Assembly: GCA_002386585.1 (NCBI GenBank)
Contig: DGIZ01000057.1
Location: 1-16,482 of the forward strand
Direction of reading: 5' to 3'
Length of the DNA: 16,482 bases
From: Brevundimonas sp. UBA4609
Lineage (GTDB): Bacteria; Pseudomonadota; Alphaproteobacteria; Caulobacterales; Caulobacteraceae
Of this stretch, positions 5,762 to 12,728 are shown piece after piece. The position numbers were made by a program, and so were the translations under genes. The notes beneath the pieces are model-generated. The model saw only the letters and a list, made by a program, of their open reading frames with translations. It ran no database searches and had not been told where the DNA came from. Position 1 is the first letter of the stretch. Each line of letters begins with the position of its first letter.

Positions 5762-7354
5762 ATGCCCAAGCTGATTTCCGCCGTCGATCGCAACAGTCCT
5801 GCTTTCAAAACGCTGGACGCGCACAATCGCGCCCTGCGGGACGCGCTTTATGAAAAGGTCGCCAAGGCGGCGCGGGGCGGCTCGGACGCCAGCCGCGAGC
5901 GCCATGTGGCGCGCGGAAAGCTGTTGCCGCGCGAGCGGGTCGAGCGCCTGCTGGACCCCGGCTCGCCCTTCCTGGAGGTCGGCCAACTGGCCGCTGACGG
6001 CATGTACCGGGACGAGGCGCCGGGCGCGGGCATGATCTGCGGCGTCGGCCGGGTGTCGGGCCGCGAGGTCATGATCGTCGCCAACGACCCGACGGTGAAG
6101 GGCGGCGCCTACTTCCCCATGACGGTGAAGAAGCACCTGCGGGCGCAGGAGATCGCCGAGCAGAACAATCTGCCGTGCGTCTATCTTGTCGATTCCGGCG
6201 GCGCCAACCTGCCGCACCAGGCCGAGGTGTTTCCGGACCGCGACCATTTCGGCCGCATCTTCTTCAACCAGGCGCGGATGAGCGCCAAGGCCATCCCGCA
6301 GATCGCCTGCGTCATGGGCAGTTGCACGGCGGGCGGCGCCTATGTGCCGGCCATGTCCGACGAGACGGTGATCGTGCGCAATCAGGGCACCATCTTCCTG
6401 GCCGGGCCGCCGCTGGTGAAGGCCGCAACGGGCGAGGTGATCTCGGCGGAAGAACTGGGCGGGGCCGAGACCCACGGCCGCAAGTCCGGCGTGGTCGACC
6501 ATGTGGCCGAGAACGACGAGCACGCGCTGGAGATCGTTCGGTCCATCGTCGCCCATCTGAACACCACAAAGTCTCAGCCGCTGGACGTGCGCGAGCCGCG
6601 CGCCCCGGCCTACGATCCGGCCGAGCTGTACGGCATCATCCCCGAGGACGTCCGCGCCCCCTATGACGTGCGCGAGGTCATCGCCCGCATCGTCGACGGC
6701 TCGGAACTGGATGAGTTCAAGGCGCTGTACGGCACGTCGCTGGTCTGCGGCTTCGCCCGCATCTGGGGGATGCCAGTGGCCATCCTCGCTAACAACGGCG
6801 TGCTGTTCTCCGAGAGCGCCCAGAAGGGCGCCCACTTCATCGAACTGGCCTGCAAGCGCAAGATTCCGCTGCTGTTCCTGCAGAACATCTCGGGCTTCAT
6901 GGTCGGCGGTAAGTATGAAGCCGAGGGCATCGCCAAGCACGGCGCCAAGCTGGTGACGGCCGTCGCCTCGGCCGAGGCGCCCAAGTTCACCGTCCTGATC
7001 GGCGGCAGTTTCGGGGCCGGCAACTACGGCATGTGCGGACGCGCCTACAGCCCGCGCTTCCTCTTCACCTGGCCCAACAGCCGCATCAGCGTGATGGGCG
7101 GCGAGCAGGCGGCCAGCGTCCTGGCTACCGTCCACCACGACGCGGATACGTGGACGCCGGAAGAGGCCGAGGCCTTCAAGGCGCCGATCCGTCAGAAGTA
7201 CGAAGACGAGGGCAACCCCTACTACGCCACGGCTCGCCTGTGGGACGACGGCGTCATCGATCCGGCCCAGACCCGCGACGTGCTGGGTCTGGCCATCAGC
7301 GCCAGCCTGAACGCACCCATCCCCGAGACGACCTTCGGCGTATTCCGGATGTAA
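5762..7354 (+). CDS. liuB: Methylcrotonoyl-CoA carboxylase, carboxyltransferase (beta) subunit
   Basis: A 530-residue acyl-CoA carboxyltransferase beta subunit. I take the ATG at 5762; a TTG two codons earlier is possible. No clear Shine-Dalgarno precedes it. The N-terminal crotonase-like half carries [17 protein letters not shown] (185-201) and the acyl-CoA site. The C-terminal half, the carboxybiotin side, carries [28 protein letters not shown] and [20 protein letters not shown] (414-433). It ends in TTFGVFRM, like the human MCCC2 C-terminus. These segments follow MCC rather than propionyl-CoA carboxylase, and the alpha subunit downstream agrees. The enzyme moves CO2 from biotin to 3-methylcrotonyl-CoA, giving 3-methylglutaconyl-CoA in leucine breakdown. 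Geranyl-CoA carboxylase is the main alternative but lacks support here. It is first of three genes; liuC starts 59 bp after its stop. Confidence 0.95.
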   Translation: MPKLISAVDRNSPAFKTLDAHNRALRDALYEKVAKAARGGSDASRERHVARGKLLPRERVERLLDPGSPFLEVGQLAADGMYRDEAPGAGMICGVGRVSGREVMIVANDPTVKGGAYFPMTVKKHLRAQEIAEQNNLPCVYLVDSGGANLPHQAEVFPDRDHFGRIFFNQARMSAKAIPQIACVMGSCTAGGAYVPAMSDETVIVRNQGTIFLAGPPLVKAATGEVISAEELGGAETHGRKSGVVDHVAENDEHALEIVRSIVAHLNTTKSQPLDVREPRAPAYDPAELYGIIPEDVRAPYDVREVIARIVDGSELDEFKALYGTSLVCGFARIWGMPVAILANNGVLFSESAQKGAHFIELACKRKIPLLFLQNISGFMVGGKYEAEGIAKHGAKLVTAVASAEAPKFTVLIGGSFGAGNYGMCGRAYSPRFLFTWPNSRISVMGGEQAASVLATVHHDADTWTPEEAEAFKAPIRQKYEDEGNPYYATARLWDDGVIDPAQTRDVLGLAISASLNAPIPETTFGVFRM

Positions 7355-7413
7355 CTGGCGAAAGCCTGCACCAAAGCCGTACTGCCGCGTTTCACTTCGG
7401 CAAGGAGCCGACC

Positions 7414-8316
7414 ATGACCGACCAGAAACCGACCGAAGACGAGCTGAACGCTCTGGATATCACCGACGCCGAGGCGGCGGAGATGAACGCCATCGCCCAT
7501 CCCTTCGTCGCTGACCCAGCGCCGGATGCGAACGATGATCTGGTGCAGATCGACGCCACGGCCGACGGCGTGGTCTTCGTCACCATCAACCGGCCGCAGA
7601 AGAAGAACGCCTTCGACGCCGCCACCATCGCCGCCCTGTATGAAGCGTTCGAGACGTTGCAGGGCGCCGACCGGGTGCGCGTGGTCTTCATCCGCGGCGC
7701 GGGCGGGACGTTCAGCGCGGGCGCCGACCTGAACTGGATGCGTGACGCGGCCGACTGGTCCGAAAGCGACAACCGCGACGACGCCATGGGCCTGGCGAAG
7801 ATGCTGAAGGCCCTGCACGACGTGCCGGCGCTGACGGTGGCTCTGGTCGAGGGCGCGGCGATGGGCGGCGGTGCGGGCATCGTCGCCGCCTGCGACATGG
7901 CCGTGGCGGTCGAAGGGACGCGCTTCGCCTTCTCCGAGGTCAAGCTGGGCCTGATCCCCGCGACCATCGCCCCCTATGTCATCGAGGCGGTCGGCGCGCG
8001 CCGCGCGCGCCAGCTATTCCTGACGGCCAACATCTTCGACGCCGACTACGCCGCCCATGCGGGGCTGATCGACATGGTCCTGCCCGAAGGTTCGGTGGAC
8101 GAGTTCATCTCCATGCTGACCGACAGCCTGTCGGCCAATGCGCCGGGCGCCATGGGCGACGCCAAGCGCCTGGTGAATGATGTGGCGGGCGAGGAGATCG
8201 ACAACCGCCTGCTGGAAGAGACCGCCAAGCGCATCGCCCGCGCTCGCGTCTCGGCCGAGGGCCAGGAAGGCGTCCGCGCCTTCCTCGACAAGCGCGCGCC
8301 GAGCTGGGCGCAATAA
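7414..8316 (+). CDS. liuC: Methylglutaconyl-CoA hydratase (crotonase family)
   Basis: A 300-residue crotonase-superfamily protein. The start is ATG 7414 with AAGGAG at 7402-7407; the frame is open further upstream, but that stretch is antisense or intergenic noise. Residues 1-42 are an acidic N-terminal extension not found in standard 260-residue members. The fold begins at DLVQIDATADGVVFVTINRP. The oxyanion hole is formed by FSAGADLNWM (100-109) and GAAMGGGAGI (147-156). Of the two glutamates of crotonase, the first is Gly155 here and the second is present as Glu175 (FSEVKLG); a Gly at the first site is usual for the LiuC branch. It hydrates 3-methylglutaconyl-CoA to HMG-CoA, the step after the carboxylase encoded on both sides. 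liuD begins 9 bp downstream. Confidence 0.88.
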   Translation: MTDQKPTEDELNALDITDAEAAEMNAIAHPFVADPAPDANDDLVQIDATADGVVFVTINRPQKKNAFDAATIAALYEAFETLQGADRVRVVFIRGAGGTFSAGADLNWMRDAADWSESDNRDDAMGLAKMLKALHDVPALTVALVEGAAMGGGAGIVAACDMAVAVEGTRFAFSEVKLGLIPATIAPYVIEAVGARRARQLFLTANIFDADYAAHAGLIDMVLPEGSVDEFISMLTDSLSANAPGAMGDAKRLVNDVAGEEIDNRLLEETAKRIARARVSAEGQEGVRAFLDKRAPSWAQ

Positions 8317-8325
8317 GGTAGTCTG

Positions 8326-10329
8326 ATGTTCAAGTCCGTCCTGGTCGCCAATCGCGGCGAGATCGCCTGCCGCGTCTTCCGCACCGCCCGCCGCATGGGC
8401 CTGCGCACCATCGCCGTCTATTCCGAGGCTGACGCTGCCGCCCTGCACGTGCGTGAGGCGGATGAGGCGGTGCTGATCGGTCCGGCGGCGGCGCGCGAAT
8501 CCTATCTGGATGCGGCCAAGGTGCTGGCGGCGGCCAAGGCGACGGGGGCGGAGGCTATCCACCCCGGTTACGGCTTCCTGTCCGAGAACGCCGACTTCGC
8601 CGAGGCGGTGGCGGCGGCGGGCATCGTCTGGATCGGCCCCAAGCCGTCCTCGATCCGCGCAATGGGCCTGAAGGACGCGGCGAAAAAGCTGATGATCGAG
8701 GCGGGCGTGCCCGTCACCCCCGGCTATCAGGGCGAGGACCAGTCCCTGGAGACCCTGAGCGCCGAGGCGAACCGCATCGGCTTCCCGGTCCTGATCAAGG
8801 CGGTCGCCGGCGGCGGCGGCAAGGGGATGCGCAAGGTCGACCGGGCCGAAGACTTCGCCGAGGGTCTGGCGTCGGCTCAGCGCGAGGGGCAGTCGTCCTT
8901 CGGCGACCCGCGCGTGCTGATCGAGAGCTACATCACCCGCCCGCGCCACATCGAGGTGCAGGTCTTCGGCGACAGCCACGGCAATGTCGTCCACCTGCAT
9001 GAGCGCGACTGCTCGCTGCAGCGCCGCCACCAAAAGGTGATCGAGGAAGCCCCCGCGCCGGGCATGGATCAGGCCACGCGCGACGCCGTGACCGCCGCCG
9101 CCGTGCGCGCCGCCAGAGCTGTCAACTATCAGGGCGCCGGCACCATCGAGTTCATCGCCGACGCCTCCGACGGGCTGAAGGCCGACCGCATCTGGTTCAT
9201 GGAGATGAACACCCGGCTTCAGGTTGAACACCCGGTGACCGAGGCCATCACCGGCGTCGATCTGGTGGAATGGCAGTTGCGCGTCGCGGCGGGCCAGCCC
9301 ATTCCGCTGGTGCAGGCCGACATCCCGATGAACGGCTGGGCGATGGAGGCCCGCCTCTATGCCGAAGACCCCGCCAACGGCTTCCTACCGTCGATCGGGC
9401 GGCTGGATCATTTCGTCATGCCTGACGACATCCGCGTCGACACCGGCGTGATGCAAGGCGGCGAAGTCAGCCAGTTCTACGACCCGATGATCGCCAAGCT
9501 GATCGTCCACGAGGACAGCCGCGAACTCGCCGCCGCCCGCCTGGCCGACGCCTGCCGCGAGGTGGAGGTCTGGCCGGTGAAGACCAATGCGGGCTTCATG
9601 GCGCGCTGTCTGGATCACCCGCGTTTTGTCGAGGGCGATGTGGACACGGGGTTCATCGCGGCGGAGGAGGCTAGCCTTTTGGCGGCTCAGCCGTCGCCAG
9701 ACGCTCGGATCGCAGCGCTGAACCTGGTCGCGAACAATCATCATCTGGCGCCGCAGCTAGGTGATTATCTGTCGCCTTGGGCGCCGGACGCCGACAGCGC
9801 GGCTGTTGGTTTTCGTCTGAACGGGCAAGCGCGTGCGCTGTTCGTAGCGCAGATCAACGGCGACACGGTGCAAGGTTCTGTTCTGTCGAACCGTACCGGT
9901 GACTTCACTTGGAGGATTGAAGCGGATGATCGGATTGCTGTTAGCCGCGCCCATGGGGACAAGATTGTCGTAAACGGCGGTGTGCCGATTGGTTATGCCG
10001 TTCCGGCAGATGGAGACGAGGGCGTGGTCTTCGAGCGCGGATATGCATGGCCGGTCACTAGGGCTAGTCTTGCAACTCCATCAACAGGCGGCTCCGCCTC
10101 GGACGGAGCCTTGCGCGCGCCCATGCCCGGCAAGATCGTCGCCGCGCCCGCCAAGGCCGGGGACAAGGTGGCCAAGGGGCAGCCCATCGTCGTGCTGGAG
10201 GCCATGAAGATGGAGCACGCCCTGACCGCGCCCTTCGACGGCGTGGTGTCTGAGTTCAACGTCGCCGTCGGCGATCAGGTCACCGACGGCGCCGTGCTCG
10301 CCGTGGTCCAGGCGGCGGAGGCTGCCTGA
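8326..10329 (+). CDS. liuD: Methylcrotonoyl-CoA carboxylase, biotin-bearing (alpha) subunit
   Basis: A 667-residue biotin carboxylase/carrier protein, full length for the family. The biotin carboxylase domain covers residues 1-450: the N-terminal VANRGEIACR, ATP-grasp loop AGGGGKGM (161-168), ERDCSLQRRHQKVIEEAP (226-243) and EMNTRLQVEHP (293-303). A linker (BT) domain at about 470-590 docks the beta subunit. The biotinyl domain (597-667) carries EAMKMEH with the biotinylated Lys628. Biotin is carboxylated with ATP and bicarbonate, then delivered to the LiuB site. The 9-bp gap after liuC indicates co-transcription. Codon usage changes sharply over 9670-10095, almost exactly the BT domain, and returns to normal in the biotinyl domain. 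The reading frame is intact throughout. No gene for isovaleryl-CoA dehydrogenase or HMG-CoA lyase adjoins it. Confidence 0.94.
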   Translation: MFKSVLVANRGEIACRVFRTARRMGLRTIAVYSEADAAALHVREADEAVLIGPAAARESYLDAAKVLAAAKATGAEAIHPGYGFLSENADFAEAVAAAGIVWIGPKPSSIRAMGLKDAAKKLMIEAGVPVTPGYQGEDQSLETLSAEANRIGFPVLIKAVAGGGGKGMRKVDRAEDFAEGLASAQREGQSSFGDPRVLIESYITRPRHIEVQVFGDSHGNVVHLHERDCSLQRRHQKVIEEAPAPGMDQATRDAVTAAAVRAARAVNYQGAGTIEFIADASDGLKADRIWFMEMNTRLQVEHPVTEAITGVDLVEWQLRVAAGQPIPLVQADIPMNGWAMEARLYAEDPANGFLPSIGRLDHFVMPDDIRVDTGVMQGGEVSQFYDPMIAKLIVHEDSRELAAARLADACREVEVWPVKTNAGFMARCLDHPRFVEGDVDTGFIAAEEASLLAAQPSPDARIAALNLVANNHHLAPQLGDYLSPWAPDADSAAVGFRLNGQARALFVAQINGDTVQGSVLSNRTGDFTWRIEADDRIAVSRAHGDKIVVNGGVPIGYAVPADGDEGVVFERGYAWPVTRASLATPSTGGSASDGALRAPMPGKIVAAPAKAGDKVAKGQPIVVLEAMKMEHALTAPFDGVVSEFNVAVGDQVTDGAVLAVVQAAEAA

Positions 10330-10365
10330 ACGCGCTCATCCGTGGAACTGAGCGGGCCGCGCGGG

Positions 10366-10749
10366 TCAGCGAGGGAGGCCCGCTCCGCCCAGCGGCTCTG
10401 TTTCGGTCCGGCTGCCGAAACCCGCGATCAGCGGGCGGCCCTTGGCGATGGCGGCCTGCACGGCGGGCAGTTGCAACGAGGCGCTGTGGCTGTCTCGACT
10501 GTCCCACACTTCGGTGATCCACAGGGCGTCGGCGTCCGTCGAATCGCGCGCCACCACATAGTTTAAGCAGCCCGGCATTTCCGAGGTCCCTTCCAGAAGA
10601 ATGGCGGCCAGGGCGTCGCGCTGGCCGGGCTGGGCCTTTATCTGGCCGATGAGTCCGTACATTGGGGGCTCTCCAAATGTTGGCTGGGCCGCCGTCATGG
10701 CGGCGAGGCCCAGGCCTGCGGCGATGATTTGACGGCGATCGAGGCTCAT
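10366..10749 (-). CDS. Antibiotic-biosynthesis-monooxygenase (ABM) domain protein with Tat-like leader
   Basis: 127 residues from the ATG at 10749; an ATG at 10761 would add four. The first 25-30 residues read as a twin-arginine signal: MSLDRRQII, then an Ala/Gly/Leu-rich core ending near TFGEPP. The rest is a small dimeric alpha/beta-barrel ABM domain, with MYGLIGQIKAQPGQ at its start, the central MPGCLNYVVARD, the ITEVWDSRDSH strand and a short C-terminal tail. The family includes quinol monooxygenases like YgiN and heme-degrading enzymes; no catalytic assignment can be made. An internal ATG at 10662 has a better ribosome site (GGAGAG six bases upstream on its strand) and would give a 98-residue cytoplasmic form of normal YgiN size, so location is uncertain. 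It is convergent with liuD (36 bp apart) and divergent from the DUF1489 gene. Confidence 0.78.
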   Translation of the reverse strand: MSLDRRQIIAAGLGLAAMTAAQPTFGEPPMYGLIGQIKAQPGQRDALAAILLEGTSEMPGCLNYVVARDSTDADALWITEVWDSRDSHSASLQLPAVQAAIAKGRPLIAGFGSRTETEPLGGAGLPR

Positions 10750-10823
10750 GACGCGCAGCATGGCGCCGTTCGAGCGGAATGTCCGCCATGACGTCGCCGG
10801 TAATCTGATGCTAGAGGCCCCTC

Positions 10824-11219
10824 ATGTCCCTGCACATGATCAAGCTCTGCGTCGGCGTGTCGGAAGTCGAGACGCTGGAGGCGAACGCCGCCCGGTCCGA
10901 CTGGCGCATCGTCCACACCCGCATGACGCCCAAGCGCGCGGCCGAGATCGAGGACGGCGGTTCGCTGTATTGGGTGATGAAGGGCGTGGTGACTTGCCGT
11001 CAGCGCATCCTCGACATCACCACCATCGGCGAGGGCAAGGCCAGTCGCTGCGAGATCAAGCTGGACAGCCAGGTCATCCGCACGGCGCCTCTGGCCCGGC
11101 GCCCCTTCCAGGGCTGGCGTTATTTCGAGAAGGACGTGCCGCCGGACCTGTCGATCGCCGAGCCGACGGATCTGCCGCCGGACCTGGCGCGCGAACTGCG
11201 CGAGCTGGGCGCCTGGTAG
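10824..11219 (+). CDS. DUF1489-family protein of unknown function
   Basis: A 131-residue soluble protein. It matches the DUF1489 pattern known from alphaproteobacteria: HMIKLCVGV near the start, RMTPKRAAEI and GGSLYWVMKGVV in the middle, RQRILDI after it, and RRPFQGWRYF followed by PPDL toward the C-terminus. There is no signal peptide, membrane segment or recognised catalytic motif. The family has no established function that I know of. An ATG at 10824 fits the family N-terminus. A MATE transporter begins 63 bp downstream on the same strand, so the two may share a promoter, but nothing shows a functional link. Confidence 0.85.
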   Translation: MSLHMIKLCVGVSEVETLEANAARSDWRIVHTRMTPKRAAEIEDGGSLYWVMKGVVTCRQRILDITTIGEGKASRCEIKLDSQVIRTAPLARRPFQGWRYFEKDVPPDLSIAEPTDLPPDLARELRELGAW

Positions 11220-11282
11220 GCGCCTGAAACGGCCGGAAAATCATTTGACCCGCGCCCGCGCGCGTGGCTGTTGCGGCCTCCG

Positions 11283-12650
11283 ATGGTCCAGTCCCTGTTC
11301 AGCTTCCATAATCGCGCCACCCTGTCGGAGCTGCTGAAGCTGGCATGGCCGGTCGTGCTGGCGCGTCTGGGCATCATGACCATGGGGCTGACCGACGCCA
11401 TCGTCGTCGGCCACTACGCCAGCCGCGAGCTGGCCTATCACTCCCTGGCCTGGGCGCCGTCTTCGGTCATGCTGACGACTGCGGTTGGTCTGATGATGGG
11501 GGTGCAGGTCATGACCGCCCGGCTGCTGGGCGAGGGACGAGGCGACGAGGTGGGGGCGGTGCTGCGACGCGGCATGACCTACGCCCTGCAGATCGGCTTC
11601 ATCGCCATGATCGGCCTGTTGTTGCTGGGGCCCTTCGGCCTGGTGCACATGGGACTGGAGGACGGCCTGGGCGAGGGCGCGACGCCTGCCCTGATGGTCT
11701 TCGCCCTGTCGATGCCGGCCTATCTGATCTCGGTGTGCGCCCAGTTTTTCCTTGAGGGCTTGCACCGGCCCAAGGCGGGCATGGTCGCCATGTGGGTGGC
11801 CAATGCGGTCAATCTGGCGCTGAACCTCCTGCTGGTGCCGGACCTGCTGGGCATCGGCCTGCACGGCGCAGTGGCCTCGGCCTGGGCGACGTTCGGCGCG
11901 CGCACGGCGCTGGCGATCTTCCTGGTCGTCTTCATCCTGCGCCTGCCCGAGGCGCGGGCCTGGGGCGTGTTCAAGAAGCCCAAACGCGACAAGGCGGTCG
12001 AGAGCCAGCAGATGCGCGTCGGCCTGGGGGCGGGCGCGTCCAACTTCATCGAGGTGGGCGCCTTCGCGGCCATGACCCTGTTCGCCGGTCAGCTGGGCGC
12101 GGCGGAAACCGCCAGTTGGGCCGTGGTCATCAACGTTTCCGCCATCGTCTTCATGGTGCCCATGGGCCTGTCGTCCGCGACGGCGGTGCTGGTCGGCCGC
12201 AGCTACGGCGGCGGCGACAAGGCGGGGGTCATGAGAGGCGGGCTGGCGGGCGTCGGCGTGGTGACGGTGCTGGCCTTCATCATCGCCATCGGTCTGTGGC
12301 TGACCGCGCCGATGGTGGTCAGCGCCTATACGACCGACCCGGCGATTCTGGCCATCGCGGCGCCGGCGCTGGTGCTGGCGACCCTGTTCTTCGTCGCGGA
12401 CGCCCAGCAGGTGGTCGCGGCCCAGGCCAATCGCGCGGCGGGAGACGTGGTGTGGCCGACGCTGATGCACCTGCTGTCCTATGGCCTGATCATGATCCCG
12501 CTGGGCTGGTTCCTGGCGCACAGGATCGGCGTGGACGGCCTGGTCTGGGCCGTGATCGTCGCCAGCCTGATCTCGGGCGCCCTTCTGACCGGGCGGTTCG
12601 TGCGGATCGCGCGGCGATTGCCCCCGGCAAAGGCGACGCCTGTCTTATAA
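11283..12650 (+). CDS. MATE-family efflux transporter
   Basis: A 455-residue integral membrane protein, the usual MATE length, with about 12 hydrophobic segments in two homologous halves. Start-side features are LLKLAWPVVLARLGIMTMGLTDAIVVGHY, spread over the first helix pair, and GLMMGVQVMTARLLGEG in helix 2-3. The matching part of the second half is GLSSATAVLVGRSYGGGD. I use the ATG at 11283; a TTG at 11271 is open in frame. MATE proteins export cationic drugs and metabolites in exchange for Na+ or H+ across the inner membrane; substrate and ion cannot be told here. NorM is the closest named relative by layout. The stop codon lies inside a perfect 14-bp palindrome (12641-12654). Confidence 0.9.
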   Translation: MVQSLFSFHNRATLSELLKLAWPVVLARLGIMTMGLTDAIVVGHYASRELAYHSLAWAPSSVMLTTAVGLMMGVQVMTARLLGEGRGDEVGAVLRRGMTYALQIGFIAMIGLLLLGPFGLVHMGLEDGLGEGATPALMVFALSMPAYLISVCAQFFLEGLHRPKAGMVAMWVANAVNLALNLLLVPDLLGIGLHGAVASAWATFGARTALAIFLVVFILRLPEARAWGVFKKPKRDKAVESQQMRVGLGAGASNFIEVGAFAAMTLFAGQLGAAETASWAVVINVSAIVFMVPMGLSSATAVLVGRSYGGGDKAGVMRGGLAGVGVVTVLAFIIAIGLWLTAPMVVSAYTTDPAILAIAAPALVLATLFFVADAQQVVAAQANRAAGDVVWPTLMHLLSYGLIMIPLGWFLAHRIGVDGLVWAVIVASLISGALLTGRFVRIARRLPPAKATPVL

Positions 12651-12654
12651 GACA
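12641..12654. promoter_or_regulatory. Perfect 14-bp AT-rich palindrome upstream of metG
   Basis: TGTCTTATAAGACA is fully self-complementary. It overlaps the stop codon of the MATE gene and lies 75 bp before the metG start. As RNA it gives a 5-bp stem with a TATA loop and no U-run, too weak for a terminator. As DNA it looks like a dimer-binding operator. The AT-rich core stands out in this GC-rich DNA. No regulator is identified. Confidence 0.4.
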
Positions 12655-12728
12655 CTTGGCCCATAAAAGGTGACGTTCGGGTCTGCGCCCTCTATATCCG
12701 ACGCCTCCCTGTCAGACGTTGGAAGACC

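Noticed and set aside
5591..7138. 515-codon frame antisense to liuB
   Set aside because: It is an antisense shadow of a conserved carboxylase subunit. Its product is low-complexity His/Asp/Arg/Ala-rich and no start or ribosome site supports it.
7033..7413. Upstream extension of the liuC frame into liuB
   Set aside because: This part overlaps liuB in another frame, is Arg-rich noise, and the ATG at 7414 has a good ribosome site.
10333..10354. CGCTCA/TGAGCG inverted repeat between liuD and the ABM gene as a terminator
   Set aside because: Only six pairs with a 10-base loop and no T-run on either strand, too weak to call.
11241..12521. 426-codon frame antisense to the MATE gene
   Set aside because: The product is dominated by Gln, His, Arg and Asp from antisense reading of hydrophobic codons. 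It has no recognisable domain.
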